64,000 bases of DNA from Gracilibacillus alcaliphilus. Its GTDB lineage: Bacteria > Bacillota > Bacilli > Bacillales > Amphibacillaceae. Below the pieces are notes generated by a model. The model saw only the letters and a program-made list of their open reading frames with translations, was not told the DNA's origin and searched no databases. How positions within the stretch are numbered: position 1 is the first letter of the stretch; each line of letters starts with the position of its first letter. Location of the stretch: assembly GCF_016909015.1 (NCBI RefSeq), contig NZ_JAFBFA010000012.1, forward strand, positions 1 through 64,000, given 5' to 3'. Made by a program: the position numbers and the translations under genes. This document shows, piece after piece, positions 17,397 through 26,657 of the stretch.

Positions 17397-18284
17397 TTAA
17401 CCTTTTAACGAACCTATCATGATCCCTTTAATAAAGTACTTTTGTGCAAATGGATATACTAATATAATCGGTCCAATTGATACCATCACTGTTGCTGCCC
17501 GCACATTACTCAACAATAAATCTGTATTTTGTCCTGTTCCTGATACTTGTGCCGCTTCCGCAGTCGGGGAAACATTAATTAACATGTCACGCACCAGCGT
17601 TTGTAGCACCTCTTTCGTATCGTCCTGTATATAGACCATCGCATGAAACCATTCATTCCAGTGAAAAACGGCAGCCCATAATGCAATGGTGACCACTACT
17701 GGTTTCGATAACGGCAAAATAATCTTCCGCAAAATCGTAAAATAACTTGCTCCATCCATAATTGCTGATTCTTCAATCCCTTTATCCAATGTCATAAAAT
17801 AATTACGCATAATAATAATGTTGAACACATTCACTGCTGAAGGCAGAACCAGCGCCCATCTGCTATCCAGCAAACCAAGATTTCTTACCAGTAAGTAATC
17901 GGGAATAATCCCGCCTGAGAAAAACATCGCTATCAGAAAAATAATAGTAATCGTGTTTCGATAGGGAAGATCCCTTCTTGATAACGGATAAGCAGCTAAT
18001 ATGGTAATCAATAAAATAAGTAAGGTGCCAATTACCGTACGCCAGATCGTATTCAAATAAGCAATACCTACATTACTGAATGTAAAAATATACTCATATG
18101 CTATAGTGGTCCAATTTTCCGGCCATAAATTCATACCCAAATTGGAGGCTTGCTCAGCGTCTGAAAATGAGAGAATAAATGTATTCCAGAAAGGATAAAG
18201 AACGGCAATGGAAAACAAAAAGATTCCAGTCATATTTAGAAACTCAAATAAAGTGATTTTTCCTTTGGCTTCTGTTTTCATCAT
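17397..18284 (-). CDS. sugar ABC transporter permease, LplC/YtcP type
   Basis: A 295-residue CUT1-type permease with six hydrophobic segments. The EAA loop that contacts the ATPase is seen as EESAIMDGASYFTILRKIILPLSKP near residues 175-199. The C-terminus ends QKYFIKGIMIGSLKG, the usual end of this family. FNIIIMRNYFMTLDKG and AVLYPFWNTFILSFSD are typical of LplC/YtcP. GGAAGGAG precedes two consecutive ATGs; the second, at 18281, is equally possible as the start. It is the second permease of the importer with the gene at 18300-19250. Confidence 0.9.
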   Translation of the reverse strand: MMKTEAKGKITLFEFLNMTGIFLFSIAVLYPFWNTFILSFSDAEQASNLGMNLWPENWTTIAYEYIFTFSNVGIAYLNTIWRTVIGTLLILLITILAAYPLSRRDLPYRNTITIIFLIAMFFSGGIIPDYLLVRNLGLLDSRWALVLPSAVNVFNIIIMRNYFMTLDKGIEESAIMDGASYFTILRKIILPLSKPVVVTIALWAAVFHWNEWFHAMVYIQDDTKEVLQTLVRDMLINVSPTAEAAQVSGTGQNTDLLLSNVRAATVMVSIGPIILVYPFAQKYFIKGIMIGSLKG

Positions 18285-18299
18285 TCTTCTCCTTCCCTG

Positions 18300-19250
18300 T
18301 TACCATATGCCATGCTCACTTTTCCTCCTGATAAGCATATTGGCAAACACGATCAATAAGATACCGACAATATTTTTGAATAAACCGACTGCGGTAGCAT
18401 AATCCAATTGAAATTGCTCGAGTCCTGCCCTGTATACATAGGTGTCGATGATGTCGGCAACTTCATATACCATTGGATTATAGAGGTTCAAAATTTGGTC
18501 AAATCCGGCATTTAAAATAGCACCTAATCTTAAAATAAATAATACAATGATCATTGGCATGATCGATGGAATGGTAATATGAATCATCTTGTGAAAACGA
18601 TTTGCACCATCCATATCTGCCGCTTCATATAAACCGGGATCAATAGCAGACATAGTAGCTAAATAGATAATTGCTGCATAACCTAGTTCCTTCCAAATAT
18701 CTGTTCCTACTAAAATGGGCACAAACGCTGCCTTGCTTGCCAAAAAGTGAATCGGTTCTACGCCAAATAATCCAATAAAGTAATTAATGATTCCCCGCTG
18801 AGGAGAGAATACTTCCACAATCATTGATGAAAGAATAACCCAAGACATAAAGTGAGGTAAATAGGAAACAGATTGCGTAATCTTCTTAAATGTCATTTGT
18901 CTTACTTCATTCAACAATAAGGCAAAAATAATTGGTGCCGGGAAGGAAATAATAATTTTTAGCAAACTGATCCAGATCGTATTCCTTAATGCCCGCAAGA
19001 ATAAAAAGTCATTAAACATTCTCGTAAAATGGTCAAAGTTATTCCATGGGCTCCTCCACATCCCTAAGCCTGGTGAAAAATCTTTAAATGCAATAATAAT
19101 TCCGTACATAGGCCCATAACTGAATACTCCCAGCATAATGACTGGCAAGATAAGCATTAGATAAAAAGGAGTATATTTCTTTACATTCTTCCAATGGGCA
19201 TGCTTCGTTTGATTGGGATTATCATTACTTTTTGCCTTTTGCACTTTCAT
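18300..19250 (-). CDS. sugar ABC transporter permease, LplB/YteP type
   Basis: A 316-residue CUT1-type permease with six membrane segments after a basic N-terminal tail. PFYLMLILPVIMLGVFSYGPMYGI and VSYLPHFMSWVILSSM are typical of the LplB/YteP branch. The EAA loop reads YEAADMDGANRFHKMIHITIPSIMP near residues 215-239. The reading frame extends to an ATG at 19286 without a ribosome binding site; AAGGAGG lies three bases before the ATG at 19250. First gene of the ABC importer, encoded just after the sensor kinase gene in the same direction. Confidence 0.9.
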   Translation of the reverse strand: MKVQKAKSNDNPNQTKHAHWKNVKKYTPFYLMLILPVIMLGVFSYGPMYGIIIAFKDFSPGLGMWRSPWNNFDHFTRMFNDFLFLRALRNTIWISLLKIIISFPAPIIFALLLNEVRQMTFKKITQSVSYLPHFMSWVILSSMIVEVFSPQRGIINYFIGLFGVEPIHFLASKAAFVPILVGTDIWKELGYAAIIYLATMSAIDPGLYEAADMDGANRFHKMIHITIPSIMPMIIVLFILRLGAILNAGFDQILNLYNPMVYEVADIIDTYVYRAGLEQFQLDYATAVGLFKNIVGILLIVFANMLIRRKSEHGIW

Positions 19251-19357
19251 CAACCTCCTTCCTTTGAATCCGCTGTCATTTTTCATTATAGGAGGTTACG
19301 ACAGCTGTTTGTTGTACTATCTTTATAAAAAATTGAACTATATTTAGTTAAAACAAA

Positions 19358-19405
19358 AAGAATAAGACCTTGCTTCACTCGAGTTTAAACAAGGTCTTGT
19401 TCTTT
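19358..19405 (-). terminator. terminator overlapping the 3' end of the sensor kinase gene
   Basis: AAGAA-AAGACCTTG pairs with CAAGGTCTT-TTCTT. The right arm lies within the last codons of the kinase gene, so the two-component transcript can end before the ABC importer genes, which start about 100 nt downstream. Confidence 0.75.
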
Positions 19406-22144
19406 ATGCATATTGTCCATCGAAAGCGGCAGTACTGCTGTAACAATCGTACCGCTTCCCCAGCTGCTTGCAATCGATACGCCATAAGCAGCACCGCAAT
19501 AATTGCGCACTCTTGCATTCACGTTATAAATACCAGATTTATTATCGATCGTTTCTCTAAGAGATTGTTGAATACTAGCTAACTTTTCTTGATCAATACC
19601 TTGTCCATTGTCTTCCACTTTAAAAATCAATTGCTGTGCTTGCTGATAACAGCTAACCCGAATGTTAATCTTTTTATTTGCTTGTCTCACCGCATGATTT
19701 ATCGCATTCTCTATCAGTGGCTGGAGAATTAGTTTTATCGTGTAAATTTGCTCTACCCCTGCTTCAACATCCCAGCTGCAGTCAAAATTATCAAAGCGAT
19801 GTTCCATAATAGACAGGTATGCTTTCGTAAAGTTAATTTCTTCCTTAACAGAAATAATTATCATTTCCCGATGTGTAACATAACGGAAAAAACTGCTCAA
19901 AGCATTAATCATATCTACTGCACGTTCATCATGATCTGATTCGATTAAATAAAGCAAATTATCCAGTGTATTGTATAAAAAATGCGGATTTACTTGTGCC
20001 TGCAAAGCATTCATTTGAATTTCCTTTTTCTCATAATTAGCTTTCATCAGTTCTTTATTCGCTTCTATCGTTTCATTTATCAATACATTCATTTGTTTCA
20101 TATTTTGGTGGAATTTCCTTTGTAACAAATCAATCTCATCAATCCCGCTGATTTTTTCCACAAAAGTCCCGCTAGCTCCCTTAATATCCAGCATATCAAA
20201 TATGGAATTTACATGATCCAGCTGTTTGACGACCCTTCTCGGAATCCAATATGAAAAAACAGCAACAACTATTAAAATGCCAAACAAAAGATAACTGTCA
20301 CTTAAAAAAAGCTGATTAATCTCTGATTGTGTATCTGCGTATCGATGACGTGATATTAATTGATTCTGGTTTCCACCTAATCCATTTTCAAAATGATAAT
20401 ACATATCATGATCATTGGTAATAGGCGGTTCTTCCTCCCAAGTGGACAGATCCAGTTTATGACCAATTAAGTTCGTTTCCACTGCTGATAATATGTATCC
20501 TTCCTTATCAATGATAAATGTCTCTTCATTGTCTCCTTCATAATACTGATAAAGGCCCATTAAATCATCATTTGATAGTTCCATCACAGCAAACCCAATG
20601 ATATGACGGTTAACATTATAAAGAGCTGTACCTAACTGAAGTGCATGATGGCCGAACTCATCTATTGTCACATGATAAACAATCTGATTGCGGCTACGTT
20701 TCATTTCATCACGAAAAGCAAAGGAAAGCTCCTGTTCTGCATGCGTCTCCGTAGAATATAGTAATTGATTATAGCGATCATACATATAAAGATTTTCATG
20801 CTCTCGTACAAAATAACTTCTATTCACCTTAAAAGTATCATAAATAGCTTCGAGCTCCTTGTTCTCTATATAATTATACAGCTGGCTGTCTAAGACTATT
20901 TTGGCCAAGGTGGTTGTCGATTGCAGAAATTCCATACGCACATCTGTTAGTTTACTGTGGTGCTTTAGCTGGTTATTTTCTTTGATTTCAGCAAATACAA
21001 GCTGAGAGGACTGCCAATAGTACAACCCAATAAAAAGAAAGAGCGGCACTAATATCGTCATAAAAAAATAGAGAAATAATCGTTCTTTAAAGCCCAGTCT
21101 GCTGTTCCATTTCGTCAAAGTGAATCTATCTGGATTCATGTCTCGATTGGTTCTTAAAAAATGAACCAGTCGCTGCAATGGATCTAATGCCTTTCGTGAC
21201 ACTCGCTCAGCTAGTAATACCGCCGACAAGATCATAAATAGCGTGATAACTAAAATAACCTTCCAGATAAATTGCTGCTGGAGATGATATTCCTCTAAAG
21301 AATCACCATATAATACATATAAATTAAAGGATGGAATCCGTTTACCGAATAGCTCGTAATGATCCCATACCTCCATAAAGCCTTCTGTAAAATTTTCTGA
21401 AAAATGAGCTATTTCCGCTTCTGCTTGTGAATCTAAACCATTATATAATACTTGCTTTTCTTGATTAAAAAGCAAAAAATCCTGCAAGTAAGCAGATGGA
21501 TAGACCAGATTATCGTAATCTAAAAATAAAAGAGCTGTTGCGTTTGGCCCCCCTGAAGGATGTGGAATAGTAATACCTAGAAACGGCTTATGGTTAAACT
21601 CCCTTGCACCTTGCAAAAATCTCCCAGAATAGACATCATTTTTTAGTTCGAATAATTCCATATTAGTTGGAAAATTGGCTTCGCTCTGATTGAACGTCAA
21701 TCCATTATATGCAAACGGTAAATAGGTCTTATCTGAACTTACTTGATTGCTGTTCGTTAGGATGATGATATTTTCTAGCAGGTGATTTTCTACCCTGAGC
21801 TGGTATAAATATCGTTCCAGTTCTTGCAGCGAGTGATATTGTGTAATAACCGAATAATCATCATCTGTCATCTTTTGCAGACTGTCTGCTACGAAATCGC
21901 TTGCAGAAATGGTCTCTGCTGCTTGTAATGCTTTTGTGGAACTTTCTTCTATTTCCATGGCAATTTTGGCCAATTTTAACTCGACCGCTTCTTCGTTTTT
22001 ATCGCTAAGAAATTGCTGAATTTTATTATGATATATTGTTCCAAGAATAATCGTAAAAATAGTAGTCAACAGAACAGATAACATAATTAAGTACCATTTG
22101 AGCGGGATTTTTTTAGATTGAGCAAGCAGGCGGTTTGGTTCCAT
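19385..22144 (-). CDS. YesM-type sensor histidine kinase with two extracytoplasmic sensor domains
   Basis: A 919-residue membrane kinase, far longer than the usual 550-600 of YesM proteins. Four membrane segments are visible at about residues 16-38, 292-312, 355-377 and 616-636. They bound two separate extracytoplasmic domains (about 39-291 and 378-615), suggesting duplication of the membrane-sensor module. The cytoplasmic part has a HAMP-like linker, a His_kinase domain with QAQVNPHFLYNTLDNL (phospho-acceptor His at about 721) and a HATPase_c domain with the N box PLIENAINHA (near 809) and VEDNGQGI (near 843). It is followed by the ABC importer genes and preceded by its response regulator. 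It probably senses the imported sugar or the binding protein outside the cell. Confidence 0.92.
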   Translation of the reverse strand: MEPNRLLAQSKKIPLKWYLIMLSVLLTTIFTIILGTIYHNKIQQFLSDKNEEAVELKLAKIAMEIEESSTKALQAAETISASDFVADSLQKMTDDDYSVITQYHSLQELERYLYQLRVENHLLENIIILTNSNQVSSDKTYLPFAYNGLTFNQSEANFPTNMELFELKNDVYSGRFLQGAREFNHKPFLGITIPHPSGGPNATALLFLDYDNLVYPSAYLQDFLLFNQEKQVLYNGLDSQAEAEIAHFSENFTEGFMEVWDHYELFGKRIPSFNLYVLYGDSLEEYHLQQQFIWKVILVITLFMILSAVLLAERVSRKALDPLQRLVHFLRTNRDMNPDRFTLTKWNSRLGFKERLFLYFFMTILVPLFLFIGLYYWQSSQLVFAEIKENNQLKHHSKLTDVRMEFLQSTTTLAKIVLDSQLYNYIENKELEAIYDTFKVNRSYFVREHENLYMYDRYNQLLYSTETHAEQELSFAFRDEMKRSRNQIVYHVTIDEFGHHALQLGTALYNVNRHIIGFAVMELSNDDLMGLYQYYEGDNEETFIIDKEGYILSAVETNLIGHKLDLSTWEEEPPITNDHDMYYHFENGLGGNQNQLISRHRYADTQSEINQLFLSDSYLLFGILIVVAVFSYWIPRRVVKQLDHVNSIFDMLDIKGASGTFVEKISGIDEIDLLQRKFHQNMKQMNVLINETIEANKELMKANYEKKEIQMNALQAQVNPHFLYNTLDNLLYLIESDHDERAVDMINALSSFFRYVTHREMIIISVKEEINFTKAYLSIMEHRFDNFDCSWDVEAGVEQIYTIKLILQPLIENAINHAVRQANKKINIRVSCYQQAQQLIFKVEDNGQGIDQEKLASIQQSLRETIDNKSGIYNVNARVRNYCGAAYGVSIASSWGSGTIVTAVLPLSMDNMHKEQDLV

Positions 22145-22149
22145 ATCCC

Positions 22150-23706
22150 TTACCCCAACTTCTGTTTCGTTTTACGCAGATGTAATGGATTTTGCCCCAT
22201 CACTTTTTTAAACACTTTGTTGAAATAAGAATGGCTTTGAAAACCTACCTTTTCTGAGATTTCATTCATTTTCAATTCAGATTTTAGTATTAATTCCTGC
22301 GACATCTCGATCCGAATCCGATTGATATAATCGACAAAATTCTCACCTGTTTGCTGTTTAAACATATTACTGAAATATGTTTTGTTGACAAACAAAAGAC
22401 TTGCAATATCGTCGAGCGTAATTTTTTCCTGATAATGCTTATTTACATATTCGATCGCCTTTTTGACTATATAATTATAATTTTGCTGATCCATCATTTC
22501 CATGGAACACTTGAACTGTTCCAAATAATCTAATGTAACATGCTGGAGCTTGACTAATGAAGTTGTATCATGAATTTGCTGCCATAAGGAGTGTTCCGCA
22601 GAAATACTGGATACATACCCCTCATTTTTTAATTTAATATGAATGAGGAGTACATATTTATAAGTCTGCTCCCGAATGCTTGTCACACGCTGCTTATGAT
22701 GTGATGGCAGATCCGCAAAAAAATCATCGACAAGCTGCTTGATCGAACAATCTGTTCTGTCAATCATAGCGGAAACCATTTTATCGGCATATATATTGGC
22801 AATCTCCTCCATGTCAGCCTTCTGTTCTTCTCTGACTGTTATTTCTTTACCAATGTCTTGATAGAAAAAAACGGTTTGCGCTGGTTCGAAATATTTATAA
22901 TGATAAGAGTATACAGCTTGATGATAAGATTGCGGAATCTCATCCAAATTGGCGACTAAATTTCCGATCCCAGTTACAACAGGGGACTCTGGATAAAATG
23001 CGGTATGCGAAATGACCGTTAAAAATGCTTGGAGAAACTTTTCCATATCATATTTAGAAATTGGTTTTACATCAGCCATTAGCAGCGTTAAATCGTTCGA
23101 AGAGAATAGAAATGGGATATCTTCCCCCTCTAAATATTGGATAATCTGCTCAGTCACTTGTTTTCTTAAAATCAACGAAGGATTTCTCTCAAAAAATTCG
23201 CTGAAATTCAATATCATGACTCGATAATAATTTGCCGTCAGCTTTGGTTTATATTGATCAAATCTTTCCCCTTTTGTAATATCCAACAACATTTGCTCAT
23301 TATCTTTTAAAAAAGCGTCTGTACCCTTCTGTTCGTTCTCCAGCTCGCTAACCATTTTCGACAGTATTTGCCGAAGTTCCTCGCGAATAAGCGGTTTTAG
23401 CAAGTACCCCTTCACACCATATTGAATCGCTGCTTTGGCATAATTAAAGTCATCATAGGCACTTAGAATAATGATTTTAATCTGAGGATACCTACTGGTT
23501 ACTTGTTTGATTAATTCGATCCCGTCCATTTTAGGCATTTTGATATCTGTCATGATGACATCTGGTCTTACTATTTCTATTCGCTCTAATGCCTCCACTC
23601 CATCGGCAGCTGCTTCCACCTCCGTGAATCTAAGTTCTCTCCAGATCGAAAATGATTGTATTCTTTCTCTAATATTTTTTTCGTCATCTACTATTAGGGC
23701 TTTCAT
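22150..23706 (-). CDS. YesN-type response regulator with AraC output domain
   Basis: A 518-residue regulator. The receiver domain (1 to about 120) has the acidic pair VDDE, the phosphorylation site in MTDIKMP (Asp at about 54) and Lys in LLKPL. A long middle region (about 140-400) is as in other large YesN proteins. Two AraC helix-turn-helix units lie at the C-terminus (about 410-515), with TLDDIASLLFVNKTYFSNMFKQQTGENF and KMNEISEKVGFQSHSYFNKVFKK. It lies five bases upstream of its kinase gene. It likely activates the adjacent importer genes. A MITE copy ends 38 bp before its start codon, and a TATAAT (minus strand, plus-strand 23730-23735) lies in between. Confidence 0.92.
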   Translation of the reverse strand: MKALIVDDEKNIRERIQSFSIWRELRFTEVEAAADGVEALERIEIVRPDVIMTDIKMPKMDGIELIKQVTSRYPQIKIIILSAYDDFNYAKAAIQYGVKGYLLKPLIREELRQILSKMVSELENEQKGTDAFLKDNEQMLLDITKGERFDQYKPKLTANYYRVMILNFSEFFERNPSLILRKQVTEQIIQYLEGEDIPFLFSSNDLTLLMADVKPISKYDMEKFLQAFLTVISHTAFYPESPVVTGIGNLVANLDEIPQSYHQAVYSYHYKYFEPAQTVFFYQDIGKEITVREEQKADMEEIANIYADKMVSAMIDRTDCSIKQLVDDFFADLPSHHKQRVTSIREQTYKYVLLIHIKLKNEGYVSSISAEHSLWQQIHDTTSLVKLQHVTLDYLEQFKCSMEMMDQQNYNYIVKKAIEYVNKHYQEKITLDDIASLLFVNKTYFSNMFKQQTGENFVDYINRIRIEMSQELILKSELKMNEISEKVGFQSHSYFNKVFKKVMGQNPLHLRKTKQKLG

Positions 23707-23744
23707 TATCTGTCACCTCTCTAATTTTTATTATAGAAGTGCGT

Positions 23745-23950
23745 GTTCAAAAAGTCGGTAAAAAGGTCCAAGAAGTTCAAGGCGGCGCAGTCTTTGAGCA
23801 GCAGAGCGTATGCTTTTCATACGTGAGCAGCGGACTTGCACAGGATGTGTTGACTTCTGCGTTACCCACACGATGTGGGTGATTTTAGTAGAAGTTCCTC
23901 TATTGCCAACGCAGAAATTCACCGCGTCATTTTTATCGGACTTTTTGAAC
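23745..23950. mobile_element. MITE-like element, copy 1 (206 bp)
   Basis: Bounded by terminal inverted repeats: GTTCAAAAAGTC at the left and TTTATCGGACTTTTTGAAC at the right. Inner parts can fold: GCGTATGCTTTTCATACG, CCCACACGATGTGGG and the distant pair TTCTGCGTT/AACGCAGAA. There is no transposase frame; the small open frames are not conserved in length between copies. Four more copies lie at 28690, 30120, 44726 and 55661. This copy sits immediately upstream of the response regulator gene. Confidence 0.8.
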
Positions 23951-24046
23951 ATCCTCTTGAATAGACAAAATCCAGAAAAGCATAAAGATTCCCGCTTTCG
24001 CTTTCAACAACATAAATCAGAATTACCTTCCTTCATTGACAAAAAT

Positions 24047-24060
24047 TTAAAGCGCTTACT
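24047..24060 (-). promoter_or_regulatory. weak cre-like site
   Basis: The minus-strand reading AGTAAGCGCTTTAA agrees with 12 of 14 positions of the CcpA cre consensus TGWAANCGNTNWCA, including the central CG. It lies after nanA and upstream of the two-component genes. The flanking 23951-24142 otherwise shows no gene. Confidence 0.3.
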
Positions 24061-24142
24061 TTTCATACCGCTTTTGCCAAAGCCTATACTCAATGAAAAT
24101 GATAAGCTAACGATTATTTATAGTGGGCCGGGCTCATTCCAT

Positions 24143-25012
24143 TTATAATTTATATTCTTCGATTAATTGCACCACTTTATCTATCTGTTTTTCATCGAAG
24201 GATTGCATTGGTTTTTTGGTTGTGCCAGCGTCAAATCCTTTTAGTTTAAGAATTTCCTTCAAGGTTTGATAGATTCCTAAATCAAGGACTTTTTCAATTA
24301 AATCGTTGGTCGTATGCTGTATTTGATATGCTTCTGCTACCTTTTCCTGATGACAAAGATCAACTATTTGTCTGGCACGTTTGCCATTTATATTAAATGT
24401 ACTGCCAATGGCGCCATCAACACCTGAAATCACCCCGTGAATCAACATTTCATCGAATCCCGAGTAGATTAATTTATCCGGGTAGCGCTTTCTAAGCCGT
24501 TCTAACATAAAGAAGTCATTATCGGTATATTTTATCCCAATAATGTTGTCATTTTGTAATAACTGATCAAACTGTTTGACAGAGATCTTTACCCCTGTTA
24601 AAGCTGGAATAGCATAAATAATCATCTGATTACCTGTTGCAGCGATAATACTTTGATAATAATCTTTAATTTCATCGAATGAAAATGGATAGTAAAAAGG
24701 CGTCACCGCAGATAAACTGTCATATCCTAACGCAGTTGCATATTGACCAAGTTCAATCGCTTCATCTAAATTGATAGAGCCCACTTGAGCAATCAGTGGT
24801 ATATCTGATTTCGCTTCTTCTTTTACTGTCTTAAAAATAAATTTCTTTTGTTCGAGTGACAACATAAAGTTTTCTCCTGAACTTCCATTAACATACAAAC
24901 CATCTACTTGCTGATCCTCGATATTCTGACGTACAAACTGTCGTAAGCCTTGTTCCTTCACCTTTCCTTCTTCATCAAAAGGAGTGAGTAAAGCTGAGAA
25001 AATCCCTTTCAT
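24143..25012 (-). CDS. nanA: N-acetylneuraminate lyase
   Basis: A 289-residue class I aldolase of the DapA/NanA family that splits Neu5Ac into pyruvate and ManNAc. The substrate carboxylate-binding GSSGE motif is near residue 44. The Tyr of [10 protein letters not shown] is near residue 135 and the Schiff-base Lys of [11 protein letters not shown] near residue 163; both Tyr and the following YTD wording favour NanA over dihydrodipicolinate synthase. YSGFDEML near 190 and [11 protein letters not shown] near 205 complete the family pattern. The TTG at 25015 is in frame, but AAGGAGG is spaced for the ATG at 25012. The promoter carries a GntR-like operator. It runs in the same direction as the regulator, kinase, importer and sialidase genes that follow. 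Confidence 0.93.
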   Translation of the reverse strand: MKGIFSALLTPFDEEGKVKEQGLRQFVRQNIEDQQVDGLYVNGSSGENFMLSLEQKKFIFKTVKEEAKSDIPLIAQVGSINLDEAIELGQYATALGYDSLSAVTPFYYPFSFDEIKDYYQSIIAATGNQMIIYAIPALTGVKISVKQFDQLLQNDNIIGIKYTDNDFFMLERLRKRYPDKLIYSGFDEMLIHGVISGVDGAIGSTFNINGKRARQIVDLCHQEKVAEAYQIQHTTNDLIEKVLDLGIYQTLKEILKLKGFDAGTTKKPMQSFDEKQIDKVVQLIEEYKL

Positions 25013-25065
25013 CAAAATTCCTCCTTGTATAAATAGTTGAAATTTTTCCTAGATAACATATAATA

Positions 25066-25076
25066 TGGTCAGACCA
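25066..25076. promoter_or_regulatory. FadR-type GntR operator in the nanA promoter region
   Basis: TGGTCAGACCA fits the TGGTnnnACCA pattern recognised by many FadR-subfamily GntR proteins. It lies about 8-18 nt after the expected nanA transcription start, a position for blocking transcription. Two FadR/FCD regulators are encoded divergently just upstream. Confidence 0.6.
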
Positions 25077-25091
25077 ATTTTAATTAAACTT

Positions 25092-25120
25092 ATAATATAA
25101 GCAGGACAGCAAAAAGTCAA
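25092..25120 (-). promoter_or_regulatory. SigA-type promoter of nanA
   Basis: On the minus strand TTGACT (25120-25115), a 17-nt spacer and TATTAT (25097-25092). The leader to the nanA start is about 70 nt and contains the operator. Confidence 0.7.
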
Positions 25121-25128
25121 GTTTTGTT

Positions 25129-25159
25129 TTGACCGCTGATAACCATCACATGATATGAT
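25129..25159 (+). promoter_or_regulatory. possible promoter of the gntR-gntR-nanK operon
   Basis: TTGACC (25129-25134) and TATGAT (25154-25159), but with a 19-nt spacer, longer than ideal. TGAT-AACC-ATCA in the spacer is a small inverted repeat. It is back to back with the nanA promoter. Confidence 0.35.
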
Positions 25160-25179
25160 TAATAAAGCGAGACTTACCG

Positions 25180-25256
25180 GAGTATCAGCCGTCCGTTATT
25201 CCCTTCTCAACTTCTTTGCCATCTCTGGAAGCGGGAATTTACGGACGATTGTACCG
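25180..25256 (+). repeat. intergenic hairpin repeat, family B, copy 2 (best preserved)
   Basis: CGTCCGT-ATTCCC at the left pairs with GGGAAT-TACGGACG at the right, around an inner block with CTTCTTTGCCATCTCTGGAAGC. It falls in the leader of the GntR operon, 20 bp before the first start codon, so its folding could affect expression. Confidence 0.6.
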
Positions 25257-25276
25257 AAATAAAAAGAGGTGTTCAT

Positions 25277-25972
25277 ATGGCAATTCAACGGGCATCATTA
25301 GTCGAAATAACTATGGATAGAATAAAATCTCATATCCTTGAAAATAATTTAAAAGAAAATGATAAATTTTTATCTGAAAAAGAATTAGTGAACCAGCTGC
25401 AGGTTAGCAGAACAGTGATCAGGGAAGCTTTAAGATCACTTGAGTCTATCGGGATTTTAAAAGTGAAACCCGGTGATGGTACCTTTGTAGGCAGCGGTAA
25501 CTTCGATTCGATTAAGACTATATTGAAGCACCATTTTGAGGCATATGGTGTAAAAATAAGAGAATTATTGGAAATACGAAAAGTGATTGAATTAGGAGCC
25601 TTGAGACTCATTATCGAAAAAGAGCTTAAAGTGGATGTTCATTATCTGACGGAAATAAATCACGCCTACTATCAAGCTATTCAAGAGCATACAGACACCA
25701 AAGCACACGATCAGCTTTTTCATCAACAACTGATTAAAGAAACACAGAATCAGACTTTCTATCATTTTGCAGATGTTATTCAAGACTATTTTTCACTGGT
25801 TAAAATGGATGTCACACAGAACAAAGAAAACTTATTAATGTCTTATCAGGAACATCAAAAGATCATTCAAGCACTTCAACAGAAAAATTTACAAACTGCT
25901 CAAATGGTAATGACTCAACATTTTAAGCCAGTGTTTCAGTATATTCACGAAATGGAAGGGAACAAATCATGA
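25277..25972 (+). CDS. GntR family regulator, FadR/FCD subfamily (first of a pair)
   Basis: A 231-residue regulator. The winged helix (about residues 5-72) shows EKELVNQLQVSRTVIREALRSLESIGILKVKPGDGTFV in GntR order (split here by the turn). The C-terminal FCD ligand domain (about 85-220) has RELLEIRKVIELGALRLI and a metal-site-like DQLFHQQLIKETQN. FCD regulators of this type include NanR, which responds to Neu5Ac. It overlaps the second GntR gene by four bases and is divergent from nanA. The ATG follows AGAGGTG. It probably binds TGGTCAGACCA in the shared control region. Confidence 0.88.
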   Translation: MAIQRASLVEITMDRIKSHILENNLKENDKFLSEKELVNQLQVSRTVIREALRSLESIGILKVKPGDGTFVGSGNFDSIKTILKHHFEAYGVKIRELLEIRKVIELGALRLIIEKELKVDVHYLTEINHAYYQAIQEHTDTKAHDQLFHQQLIKETQNQTFYHFADVIQDYFSLVKMDVTQNKENLLMSYQEHQKIIQALQQKNLQTAQMVMTQHFKPVFQYIHEMEGNKS

Positions 25973-26646
25973 AGCCAATTGATATTGAAGAAAGAAAATC
26001 TTTAAAAACCACCATTATTCAAGAAATAAAACAATATATAATCGAACATAATTTAAAAGCCGGCGATAAATTACCTGCTGAAAGAAAGTTTATGGAAATA
26101 TTCGGTGTCAGCCGTTCCGTGATTCGAGAAGCCTTAAGTTACCTGGAAAACACCGGTGTCATTCGTGTCAGACAAGGACAAGGCGCATTTTTGAATAAAA
26201 CAAATATCGAAAATTTATTAGATAACTTTTTCTTTTTATGGCAGATAAACGGTGGTAATATAAGCGATATTCAAAGCCTGCGGGCTATTTTTGAGACTAG
26301 TGCGATCGATGAAATTTATCGGCAAAAACAAGAAGACGCATTACTTACCTTAAAACAACAAGTACAAACCAGCAGACATGCAACAACAGAAACAGAACGT
26401 AAAGAAGCAGACAGGAACTTTCACAGCCAGCTGCTGAAAGCTACTAATAATGAGTTATTTATCCAAATCAGCCATATGATTACGAGTTATTTCTTTAGTG
26501 TTGCTGCCCATATTACACTGACAGAGAAGGAATTCCATACTTTACATGATGAACATGAAGAGATTGTTGACCTATTAATAGAGGGAAATATAGAGGAAGC
26601 AAAAAGAAAACTTACCATTCATATTGATAAAACGAAAAAATCATAG
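25969..26646 (+). CDS. GntR family regulator, FadR/FCD subfamily (second of a pair)
   Basis: A 225-residue paralogue of the preceding regulator with the same layout: winged helix at about 10-75 (ERKFMEIFGVSRSVIREALSYLENTGVIRVRQGQGAFL) and FCD domain at about 90-220 (IQSLRAIFETSAIDEIY, DRNFHSQLLKATNN, HDEHEEIVDLLIEGNIEEAK). Start and stop overlap ATGA with the upstream gene, so the pair is made in equal amounts. Two adjacent FCD regulators may act as a heterodimer or respond to different ligands; this is inference. The kinase gene follows after 11 bases. Confidence 0.88.
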   Translation: MKPIDIEERKSLKTTIIQEIKQYIIEHNLKAGDKLPAERKFMEIFGVSRSVIREALSYLENTGVIRVRQGQGAFLNKTNIENLLDNFFFLWQINGGNISDIQSLRAIFETSAIDEIYRQKQEDALLTLKQQVQTSRHATTETERKEADRNFHSQLLKATNNELFIQISHMITSYFFSVAAHITLTEKEFHTLHDEHEEIVDLLIEGNIEEAKRKLTIHIDKTKKS

Positions 26647-26657
26647 GTGGTGATCAC

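Noticed and set aside
24143..25012. Dihydrodipicolinate synthase (dapA) instead of nanA
   Set aside because: The Tyr-Ala-Ile-Pro and Lys-Tyr-Thr-Asp wording and the linkage to nanK, sialidase and nanE favour N-acetylneuraminate lyase.
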